Source: an uncultured Ruminococcus sp.
Lineage (GTDB): Bacteria; Bacillota; Clostridia; Oscillospirales; Ruminococcaceae
Length of the DNA: 17,040 nt
Direction: 5' to 3'
Assembly (NCBI GenBank): GCA_946540705.1
Contig: CAMNJD010000430.1
Location: 1-17,040 of the forward strand
The position numbers and the translations under genes were made by a program. Below the pieces are notes generated by a model, which did no database searches, was not told the DNA's origin, and saw only the letters and a program-made list of their open reading frames with translations. Within the stretch, counting starts at the first letter, position 1. Each line of letters opens with the position of its first letter. Shown here piece by piece: positions 6,611 through 12,943 of this stretch.

Positions 6611-7654
6611 ATGGAATTTGAAAACTTACCGCCTATATTTGAAGCATATCGTGCGGAATACCCGGAGCTTACAGTCTGCCGTGTTGTTTTGCAGGAAAAG
6701 GAGCTTTACCATGTCATATATCAGGATGGGATGATGCAGGCGCAGGTATCAGGAAAATTCAGGTACGATGCAAAAACCGCATCTGATTTTCCAGATGTCG
6801 GAGATTATGTTATGGCTGACATAACCAGCGGCGACAGGGCAGTGATACATAATGTTCTGCCGAGAACAAGCGTGTTTGTCCGGAAAGCAGCCGGAAAGAC
6901 AATTACGGAACAGGTCGTTGCCGCAAACATTGACACTGTATTCCTGTGTATGTCGCTCAATCTTGACTTCAATCTCAGGCGAATTGAAAGATATCTGACT
7001 GCTGCATGGGACAGCGGTGCAGTTCCAGTGGTCCTCCTGACCAAAACGGACCTCTGCGATGATGTTGCCACAAAGATTGCAGAGATAGAACGTGTCGCCA
7101 TTGGCGTTGATATCATTACGACCTCATTTGCTGAAACGGACAGCTACAGCCAGATCGGACCGTATCTCAAAGCAGGAAAAACGCTGGCTTTTGTCGGTTC
7201 TTCCGGTGTCGGAAAATCAACGCTGATCAATCACCTTTTGGGAGAGGACAGGCTTGAAACAAACGGACTGCGAGGAGACGACAAAGGCAGGCATACTACG
7301 ACACATCGTGAATTGTTGATGCTTCCCTGCGGCGCAATGGTAATCGATACGCCCGGAATGCGCGAAATGGGAATGTGGGATAGCGGCGATGGACTTTCGA
7401 CTGCATTTGAGGATATCGAGCTGCTTGCCGAAGGGTGCCGGTTCAAAAATTGTACGCATCATTTGGAACCGGGATGTGCTGTGCAGGAGGCGATCCAGAG
7501 CGGAGAACTGTCAGCGGAACGGTTTTCTTCGTATGAAAAGCTGAAAGCTGAAAATGCTTACTCCGATGACGCTGAGGGGTATCTGGCTGCAAAAGAAGAG
7601 AAATTCAAAACGATCGCAAAGTTTAATAAAGCCAATCACAAAAACAGACAGTAA
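6611..7654 (+). CDS. rsgA: RsgA-family circularly permuted GTPase
   Basis: It encodes 347 residues. RsgA (YjeQ/EngC) is a GTPase that helps late maturation of the 30S ribosomal subunit. The order of motifs shows the circular permutation: an N-terminal OB-like part (about 40-90), G4 TKTD (144-147), G1 GSSGVGKST (196-204), the switch region GRHTTTH (226-232), G3 DTPG (246-249), then the zinc site C276-x4-C281-x-H283-x5-C289. All key residues are present. The start follows AGGAG in CAGGAGAGCAAAATG. It lies directly behind element B and may be read from the same transcript, since no terminator separates them. The divergent N-terminus and the accessory setting suggest it may be a second RsgA paralogue rather than the housekeeping copy; the window cannot show this. 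Confidence 0.93.
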   Translation: MEFENLPPIFEAYRAEYPELTVCRVVLQEKELYHVIYQDGMMQAQVSGKFRYDAKTASDFPDVGDYVMADITSGDRAVIHNVLPRTSVFVRKAAGKTITEQVVAANIDTVFLCMSLNLDFNLRRIERYLTAAWDSGAVPVVLLTKTDLCDDVATKIAEIERVAIGVDIITTSFAETDSYSQIGPYLKAGKTLAFVGSSGVGKSTLINHLLGEDRLETNGLRGDDKGRHTTTHRELLMLPCGAMVIDTPGMREMGMWDSGDGLSTAFEDIELLAEGCRFKNCTHHLEPGCAVQEAIQSGELSAERFSSYEKLKAENAYSDDAEGYLAAKEEKFKTIAKFNKANHKNRQ

Positions 7655-7724
7655 ACATATTCCTTTTCAGATATCGCTCTGAACAGTGTCAGGAATCTGT
7701 TTTCAGCTTTCCATTTTTCTCCAC

Positions 7725-7992
7725 TCGCATATTTTCCGGCTTTCGGCAAACAATACCGATATGCTTTCCAATTTATCAAAATTCAAACCAGGAGGATTTC
7801 ATGAAAGCAACAGGTATTGTACGCAGAATCGATGATTTAGGACGGGTGGTAATCCCGAAAGAGATCAGAAGAACCATGCGGATTAGAGAAGGCGACCCCT
7901 CACTGATAACATTGACACAGGATATCCGGTTCTGCATGAGTGTGAAATCGGCTGCGGAGAGGTACATCGGGAAGTGAATACAGAGAAACCAC
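7725..7992 (+). repeat. AbrB mini-gene element, copy C
   Basis: The leader CGGCAAACAATACCGATATG from 7744 lies 55 bases from GCAAACA to the ATG, the same as in copy B. AGGAGG precedes the ATG at 7801. Similarity with copy D continues about 15 bases past the stop codon (GGGAAGTGAA, then ACA-AGAA), so the repeated unit is longer than the gene. The edges are approximate. Confidence 0.7.
7801..7977 (+). CDS. 58-aa AbrB/SpoVT-like mini-protein, copy C
   Basis: It has the same architecture as copy A: AbrB-type residues 1-33 (MKATGIVRRIDDLGRVVIPK, EIRRTMRIREGDP) followed by SLITLTQDIRFC and the tail MSVKSAAERYIGK. The Shine-Dalgarno AGGAGG is 5 bases upstream of the ATG. The nucleotide sequence differs from copy D at roughly 29 of the first 90 positions, nearly all synonymous, so this part is old and under protein-level selection. 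The tail RYIGK and the length are shared with copy D. It is convergent with the GH43 gene. Confidence 0.75.
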   Translation: MKATGIVRRIDDLGRVVIPKEIRRTMRIREGDPSLITLTQDIRFCMSVKSAAERYIGK

Positions 7993-8020
7993 CGTCTGAT
8001 TGTGCATATCAGGCGGCGGT
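7988..8020. terminator. Imperfect bidirectional hairpin between copy C and GH43
   Basis: ACCACCGTCTGA (7988-7999) pairs with TCAGGCGGCGGT (8009-8020) with one mismatch and one G-U pair. On the minus strand it is followed by TTTCTCTG, so it probably ends the GH43 transcript. Confidence 0.6.
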
Positions 8021-8025
8021 TCCCG

Positions 8026-10278
8026 TTATGTTGATTGATTCAGCAGATTTCGCTTTATCAGAGTCAGATCAATCGCGTTCAGTCTGCCGTTGTCGTCAAG
8101 GTCTCCGGCTTTCCAGTCAGCCAGTTTTGTATCCGGCACTGCAAGCAGCCACTTCTGGAGCAGCACCGCATCGGCAATGTCAAACTTCCCGTCTGCATTC
8201 ACATCGCCCATGAGCCTTTCAGACGGTTCACTGCTTTCCGTAAAGAGCCATGCCTGCATAGAAACGCCCTGATCGGAATAGACGAAATACAGGTCATGCG
8301 TACCGCCGATATTGCTGATCGGATCGCTGTAAACATTGGTAAAGCCATTCGGAGAATCGAATGCGATGCTCGTCAGCAGGCCGCCTGTGGGCGCATCAAG
8401 ATGCACATCAATGCTGCCCTTTCCTTTCACAGATGCCACAAATGTGACCGGCTTTTCTACCAGCGGTGCATTGTCCGTGTTTCCGGCATTTTCGGCTGCA
8501 AACAGCTCGATCGCATCGTCTGCCTTGACATACTTCAACACGGCATAATCATCTGTATAGACCGCATCGCCGTCCGAAAATCCGTTCCAGATATTCCGCA
8601 GACCGTCTGCCCATTCACGGGTATTTGTCAGTTCAGCGGCAACAGCGATATTGTACTTTCCGTTAAGTGTGATGGAATCAACCTCCATTGTCACAGGGGT
8701 ATCATTTGCCGCTGTGAAGCAGCCGACGATCTGAAAGCCCTTTGCGCTGTTCATATCGACCGTGACCTTGTATTTTCCCTTGCCTGTGACCTCAACAGAG
8801 CTTTGATTTTTGACACCGTTCTGCGCAGAGGCGTACATCGTGATCGTTGTGGGACCATCCAGACTTGTGACAGTCAGATCATACTGGATGGTGTCAATAT
8901 TCATCTGCAATAATTCGGCAGAAGCGGGCTGTGATGCGTTTTCGGATTCTGTAAACTGCACGCCTCTGACTGCCGTCCATGAGCCTGCCTGCTTTGCGCT
9001 GACAATCGGTGCATACGGGTCGGTCATATCATAGTCGATCTGCGCAGTACCTACCAGCTCAGCGGAAGAATGCGCCTCATACGGGCTGAATACGCCGTTC
9101 TGTGATGCACCCTTTTTCGTGCCGCCCTTGTCCTCAATAATGACATTTTCCTCGTCCACTTCGATCTCATCGACACCCATACTGCGGTAACCGCCGGTAA
9201 TGCCCATGCCGTGCTTGAGCATCAGCGTGTGGTAGAACATATACCATTTGCCCTTGAACTTGTGCATATGCGTGTGGTTGTTGGAGTAATCGAAACCGAC
9301 CTCGCCGGGCTGACGGAAGCATTCGCCCATCATCTTCCAGCTTGCCGGATTAAGCGGCGTTTTTGTCGTCATATAGACCATGCCGCATCCGCCCGGTGCA
9401 GGACAGTCGAAATTCCACTGTTCACTGTGATTGTTCCAGTCGCTGCAATAGGTATACACATAAGTTCCGTTGATATAGTTCAGCTCACTTGCCTCAAAGG
9501 AATACGGCGCAGGGATCTGCTTGAACTCGCTGTCAAATGAGATCATATCCTCGCCCAGCCGGACGATCCGCACAGAACCCGGCATATAGTCTGTACCGCC
9601 CGACGCCTTGCCTGCGCCGAAGGAAAGCCAGCCGACACCGTTGTCATCAATGACGGCACCGGGATCAAAGGGATTGGGGCAATCGCTCAGACCGGGTGTG
9701 TCACCGGTCACAAGGCAATGTCCCAGCGGATCTGTCCAGCCGGTCACAGGATCGGTGGATGTGATGACACCTGTGCCGACGCCGCTGTTTGAGAAATACA
9801 GATAGAAGTGCGTTTTGCCGTCCGCCTCCTCGCGGGACACGATGGACGGCGCCCACGATGCCATGATCCACGGAGCGATCTCTCCGACATTGATCTCGCC
9901 GTGATAGGTCCAGTTGACCATATCCGCTGTGGAGAACACAAGCAGAGATTTTATCTTTTCATAGGTATTGTCCACATCGGGACCGGCGGCTTCAAACTGC
10001 TGATGGTCGTTCGTGCCGTAGACATAGAGCCTGCCGTTGTATTCCACTGCGGTCGGGTCGGCACAGAAGAAATCGGGAGAAATGGGATTGTTGAAGCGCG
10101 TGTCCTTGTAGTTTCCGGTGCTGATCTGCTCGGCAGGAATCGTGATACCGTTCTCCAGCGTTTTGACCGCATTTGTCATGCTGATGCTTTCGGCAGATGC
10201 GGAGAGCGGTAAGGATGAAAGAAATACCGTGGCTGACATGATCAGTGTTACAGCCTTCGCTGTGGTTTTTTTTATCAT
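8026..10278 (-). CDS. Secreted GH43 glycoside hydrolase with type I dockerin
   Basis: It encodes 750 residues. The signal peptide is 1-29 (basic start, hydrophobic core, ASA before the cut). The GH43 five-bladed propeller spans about 55-390, with catalytic base Asp74 (FFCADPT), likely pKa-setting Asp205 (FDPGAV) and likely acid Glu262 (SFEASEL). GH43 enzymes hydrolyse arabinose- or xylose-containing hemicellulose. Two beta-sandwich regions follow (about 425-545 and 545-685). The second, with YSDPISNIGGTHDLYFVYSD, looks like a CBM6-type carbohydrate-binding module. The end (691-750) is a type I dockerin with two calcium loops (GDVNADGKFDIADAVLL and GDLDDNGRLNAIDLTLI), so the enzyme should dock onto a scaffoldin cohesin in a cellulosome. 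AAGGAGG precedes the ATG. It is divergent from, and probably controlled by, the sensor/AraC regulator. The exact substrate is not determinable from sequence alone. Confidence 0.93.
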   Translation of the reverse strand: MIKKTTAKAVTLIMSATVFLSSLPLSASAESISMTNAVKTLENGITIPAEQISTGNYKDTRFNNPISPDFFCADPTAVEYNGRLYVYGTNDHQQFEAAGPDVDNTYEKIKSLLVFSTADMVNWTYHGEINVGEIAPWIMASWAPSIVSREEADGKTHFYLYFSNSGVGTGVITSTDPVTGWTDPLGHCLVTGDTPGLSDCPNPFDPGAVIDDNGVGWLSFGAGKASGGTDYMPGSVRIVRLGEDMISFDSEFKQIPAPYSFEASELNYINGTYVYTYCSDWNNHSEQWNFDCPAPGGCGMVYMTTKTPLNPASWKMMGECFRQPGEVGFDYSNNHTHMHKFKGKWYMFYHTLMLKHGMGITGGYRSMGVDEIEVDEENVIIEDKGGTKKGASQNGVFSPYEAHSSAELVGTAQIDYDMTDPYAPIVSAKQAGSWTAVRGVQFTESENASQPASAELLQMNIDTIQYDLTVTSLDGPTTITMYASAQNGVKNQSSVEVTGKGKYKVTVDMNSAKGFQIVGCFTAANDTPVTMEVDSITLNGKYNIAVAAELTNTREWADGLRNIWNGFSDGDAVYTDDYAVLKYVKADDAIELFAAENAGNTDNAPLVEKPVTFVASVKGKGSIDVHLDAPTGGLLTSIAFDSPNGFTNVYSDPISNIGGTHDLYFVYSDQGVSMQAWLFTESSEPSERLMGDVNADGKFDIADAVLLQKWLLAVPDTKLADWKAGDLDDNGRLNAIDLTLIKRNLLNQST

Positions 10279-10300
10279 AGCGCAACCTCCTTCTCGGGAA

Positions 10301-10486
10301 TTGTGAGAAAACTCCGTCCTGTGCAGTTCGGATAAATTGACAGCAGTATTCTATTGTAGTTCTTCTTATTTATTATTATACAAATTCCTTCGTTTCTTTG
10401 CAATACAATATTGTGACAGGTTTAGATATATTTGTGAATGATGATCAGGCGTGCTATGCAAAATTGTCTTGCTTTTCTGTTCACAA
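10301..10486. promoter_or_regulatory. Cluster of TTGTGA boxes in the divergent promoter region
   Basis: TTGTGA occurs at 10301-10306, 10411-10416 and 10432-10437, and inverted (TCACAA) at 10481-10486. The middle pair is a direct repeat with exactly 21-base spacing, two helical turns, and lies just upstream of the GH43 -35. That is where AraC-family activators usually bind as tandem half-sites. The inverted box lies inside the -35/-10 spacer of the regulator's own promoter, a position suited to autorepression. A 10-base palindrome ACAATATTGT (10405-10414) overlaps the first of the pair. Confidence 0.5.
10375..10403 (-). promoter_or_regulatory. Sigma-A promoter for the GH43 gene
   Basis: Read on the minus strand: -35 TTGCAA (10398-10403), a 17-base spacer, -10 TATAAT (10375-10380). 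The leader to the ATG at 10278 is about 90 bases. The weak -35 next to TTGTGA direct repeats fits an activator-dependent promoter. Confidence 0.75.
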
Positions 10487-10497
10487 TATGGTATAAT
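10469..10497 (+). promoter_or_regulatory. Sigma-A promoter for the AraC-type regulator
   Basis: -35 TTGCTT (10469-10474), a 17-base spacer, perfect -10 TATAAT (10492-10497) with an upstream TG. Transcription would begin near 10504, after the in-frame ATG at 10451, so translation must start at 10529. Confidence 0.75.
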
Positions 10498-10528
10498 GGT
10501 AAAAAGGCAATCAGGAGGTGGATACTGT

Positions 10529-12271
10529 ATGAAGAAACGTCTGACCTTTGGCGTGATCACAGCGGAATGCTATCGGGAGCATACCGCTGAAATGATGAGC
10601 GGGATCCTCGCGCAGTGTACACTGGCAGACTGCAATGTGATCGTGCTTTCTGCAAAGAATAATTTTCAGGAGCCGGTGACACCGCATAACTATCATGAAG
10701 CAGAGCTGTTCCGGCTTGCACAGGCACCGGAGTTTGACGGCTTTCTCTATGACCGTAATTCGTTTGCGCATCAGGGGATACGCAAGCATATCGACGATCT
10801 GCTCAAACGCACCGGCAAGCCGGTCATGCTGCTGGATGCCAGTGAAGTGCCGTATTTTGAGAATACGGTGACCCACGATCCGGAAGCCTTTGAGCTGCTT
10901 GTCGAGCATTTGATACAGGTTCACGGCGCTCGGAGGATCTACTGTCTGACCGGACAGAAGGCATTTACACAGTCCGCAGAACGGCTGGAGGCGTACTGCA
11001 ATGTCATGCAGCGGCACGGCTTATATTATGACGAAAGCTATTATGCCTATGGTGATTTCTGGCGGGATTATCCCGTGGAATATGCGCAGCATATCATCAG
11101 CGGAGCGCTCTCCAAGCCGGAGGCAGTTGTGTGTGCCAATGATGTCATGGCAGATGCACTGATCGCAGCACTGACAAAAGCCGGGATTCGTGTGCCGGAG
11201 GACATTGCCGTGACAGGCTTTGACGGGAATCTGGAGGATGCGCAGAGCGATGTCGCCCTGACGACCTGCAAAAAAAGCCATGCACAGCTCGGAGCAGATG
11301 CCGTCCGGCGGCTTTACAGTATCCTCACGGGACGGAGCTGCCGTAGAGTTCCGGCTGACCGCAGCCGTATACAGATCGGACGGAGCTGCGGCTGTATCCC
11401 CGTGCGGCATCGGACTGCAAGCAGCCGCAGAGAACAGCGTCTGCTTACCGACCATAAGGAATGGTTTTACCAGAGCGAGCTGATGTTTGAGATGATGCAT
11501 ACGGAAACGCTCCATGAGATCCTCTCTGTCGTGGCAAACCGTGCCTATCTGATCTGCCATTGGAATCAGCTTCGTATCTTTCTGACGGCAGACTATCTTC
11601 GGGCAGCACGGGATGACCGTTCTGTACCTTCCCGCAAGGACTGCTGTGAGGTGCTGTGGTGTGACCGTGCCGGAAGGAGCAGCGGTATCTCCGACCGTGC
11701 GGTGAAGCAGTCTGCGATCATTGCTGATCTGACACAGGAAGCGCATCACCCGACTGCATACTATCTCTCGCCGCTGCACATGAACGAACAGCAATTCGGG
11801 CTCATGGCGCTGTCCTTCGGAAAGCTGCCTTGCTGTTATCAAGCGGAATACTGCACATTTCTGAACTGTCTTTGCCTTGCACTCGAACATCTGACACTGC
11901 CCGGAAAGAGAGATACCGCCCGTGAGAAAAGCATTGAAAATCCACAGCTTTTTGAAGCCCTTGTTCCGCTGCGTGAGGAAATGCAGCAGCACCCCGAAAA
12001 AGACTGGAGCATACAGGTGCTTTGCCAGCACACGCACATCAGCAGGAGTTATCTGCAAAGGATGTATAAGACCTATTTCGGCAAAAGCATTTTCGAGGAG
12101 CTGATCGACTTTCGGATGCAAAAAGCAAAGGCGCTGCTTCGGGATACAGAGCTGTCCATTTCGGAGGTCGCTGCCGCCTGCGGCTATGGCTCTTATTCCC
12201 ATTTTGCCAATCAGTTCAAGGCTCAGGAGGGCGTCACGCCGTCAGAATACCGAAAAACAAGCTGCATTTGA
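10529..12271 (+). CDS. Transcription regulator: LacI-type sugar sensor fused to AraC DNA-binding domain
   Basis: It encodes 580 residues from the ATG at 10529, preceded by AGGAGG (10513-10518). Residues about 1-290 resemble a periplasmic-binding-protein sensor of the LacI/GalR type (opening LTFGVITAE, then GFLYDRNS, VTHDPEAFELL, VVCANDVMADALI, VPEDIAVTGFDGN). No LacI HTH comes before it. A central region (about 310-465) is GAF-like in length but unclear. Residues about 485-580 are an AraC/XylS two-helix-turn-helix domain: DWSIQVLCQHTHISRSYLQR and ISEVAAACGYGSYSHFANQF, ending GVTPSEYRK. This is the layout of XylR of E. coli, which senses xylose. Here a pentose or a hemicellulose oligomer is a reasonable guess from the divergent GH43 gene. 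It probably binds the TTGTGA boxes between the two genes. No clear terminator follows. Confidence 0.88.
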   Translation: MKKRLTFGVITAECYREHTAEMMSGILAQCTLADCNVIVLSAKNNFQEPVTPHNYHEAELFRLAQAPEFDGFLYDRNSFAHQGIRKHIDDLLKRTGKPVMLLDASEVPYFENTVTHDPEAFELLVEHLIQVHGARRIYCLTGQKAFTQSAERLEAYCNVMQRHGLYYDESYYAYGDFWRDYPVEYAQHIISGALSKPEAVVCANDVMADALIAALTKAGIRVPEDIAVTGFDGNLEDAQSDVALTTCKKSHAQLGADAVRRLYSILTGRSCRRVPADRSRIQIGRSCGCIPVRHRTASSRREQRLLTDHKEWFYQSELMFEMMHTETLHEILSVVANRAYLICHWNQLRIFLTADYLRAARDDRSVPSRKDCCEVLWCDRAGRSSGISDRAVKQSAIIADLTQEAHHPTAYYLSPLHMNEQQFGLMALSFGKLPCCYQAEYCTFLNCLCLALEHLTLPGKRDTAREKSIENPQLFEALVPLREEMQQHPEKDWSIQVLCQHTHISRSYLQRMYKTYFGKSIFEELIDFRMQKAKALLRDTELSISEVAAACGYGSYSHFANQFKAQEGVTPSEYRKTSCI

Positions 12272-12314
12272 TTGACGGAAAATGCCTGCTGCTTCTTGTA
12301 CTAAGACTGCATTC

Positions 12315-12584
12315 GCATAATTCTCCTGAACCTGCAAACATTATCTACAGCAGTATTCTGCAAATAATTTCGAAATAGGAGAAAAGAGTAATATGAAAGC
12401 AACAGGAATCGTCAGGCGAATTGATGATCTTGGCCGCATTGTGATACCAAAAGAAATTCGTCGGACGCTCCGGATCAGGATGGGCGACCCCTCGCTGAAA
12501 TCATTGACACAGGATATCCGGTTCTGCCTAGGTCTGGAAGCAGCGAAGGAACGGTACATTGGGAAGTGAACATACAAAGAAGCA
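12315..12584 (+). repeat. AbrB mini-gene element, copy D
   Basis: The leader is diverged but recognisable: GCATAATTCTCC (12315-12326) and GCAAACATTATC (12334-12345), 59 bases from GCAAACA to the ATG compared with 55 in copies B and C. TAGGAG precedes the ATG at 12393. Past the stop, similarity to copy C continues for about 15 bases. Confidence 0.6.
12393..12569 (+). CDS. 58-aa AbrB/SpoVT-like mini-protein, copy D
   Basis: AbrB-type residues 1-33 (MKATGIVRRIDDLGRIVIPK, EIRRTLRIRMGDP) are followed by SLKSLTQDIRFC and the tail LGLEAAKERYIGK. The length is identical to copies A and C, and the last five residues match copy C. AGGAG lies upstream with 9-base spacing. It lies between the sensor/AraC regulator and the restriction-modification operon, on the same strand as both. 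No confident promoter was found just upstream, so it may be read through from the regulator gene. Confidence 0.75.
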   Translation: MKATGIVRRIDDLGRIVIPKEIRRTLRIRMGDPSLKSLTQDIRFCLGLEAAKERYIGK

Positions 12585-12665
12585 TCCCCCGCTTGTATTC
12601 GTTCGATCTGCATAGAATCAAACCTCTGCGCATACACTGCACCAAAACAAACTGCGAGGTGCAAT

Positions 12666-12806
12666 ATGAAACAGCTCATCAAGAAATACGCGCTCAAAGC
12701 GGCGTTGGTCGCGGGACTGCTCACACTTTCGGCGTATGGACATACAGAGAAGCAGCCGCCCGCGGGCGGCTGCTTTGTTGTTCAGAATTCTGATACCCTT
12801 CCGTGA
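12666..12806 (+). CDS. 46-aa ORF with signal-peptide-like start, overlapped by a terminator
   Basis: The ATG follows GAGGTG with 5-base spacing. The product starts MKQLIKKYALKAALVAGLLT, then LSAYGHTEKQPP, with a basic start and hydrophobic core as in a signal peptide or a tiny membrane peptide. The coding frame then crosses a strong hairpin (12750-12775), so most transcripts would end before the stop codon at 12804. It may be a leader peptide, the remains of a truncated secreted-protein gene, or chance. Function is unknown. Confidence 0.35.
   Translation: MKQLIKKYALKAALVAGLLTLSAYGHTEKQPPAGGCFVVQNSDTLP
12750..12782 (+). terminator. Strong rho-independent terminator upstream of hsdM
   Basis: A perfect 12-bp stem AAGCAGCCGCCC (12750-12761) / GGGCGGCTGCTT (12764-12775) with a very tight loop is followed by TGTTGTT. 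It insulates the restriction-modification operon from copy D and the regulator gene. Confidence 0.85.
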
Positions 12807-12818
12807 TAGAATAGAATT

Positions 12819-12860
12819 GGCGGGGAAACAACCGTTCCGTACAGATTGACATTCCCCGCC
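12819..12860. promoter_or_regulatory. Inverted repeat whose right arm fills the hsdM promoter spacer
   Basis: GGCGGGGAA (12819-12827) is inverted as TTCCCCGCC (12852-12860), centre to centre 33 bases. The right arm lies exactly between the -35 and -10 of the hsdM promoter. A protein bound there would block polymerase, so this is a candidate operator controlling the restriction-modification operon. The binding protein is unknown. Confidence 0.5.
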
Positions 12861-12874
12861 GATTATGCTATACT
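12846..12874 (+). promoter_or_regulatory. Sigma-A promoter for the hsdMSR operon
   Basis: Perfect -35 TTGACA (12846-12851), a 17-base spacer, -10 TATACT (12869-12874). The transcript starts near 12881, and the hsdM ATG is at 12944. Confidence 0.85.
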
Positions 12875-12943
12875 ATAAAAAGAATATATTTCCGCAGGAA
12901 ATTCCCATCAAATTTGTGCGGATATGATATACGGAGGTCAAAC

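Noticed and set aside
7755..7770. TATGCT in the leader block as a -10 box
   Set aside because: No acceptable -35 lies 16-18 bases upstream in any copy.
10451..10528. Longer start for the regulator at 10451
   Set aside because: It lies upstream of the predicted promoter -10 and transcription start, and has no ribosome site.
11021..12202. 393-codon minus-strand frame opposite the AraC-type regulator
   Set aside because: It is the antisense shadow of a recognised regulator with clear domains and its own promoter.
12566..12793. 75-codon frame continuing past copy D
   Set aside because: It has no ribosome site or recognisable features and runs through the terminator; it is open by chance in the alternative frame.
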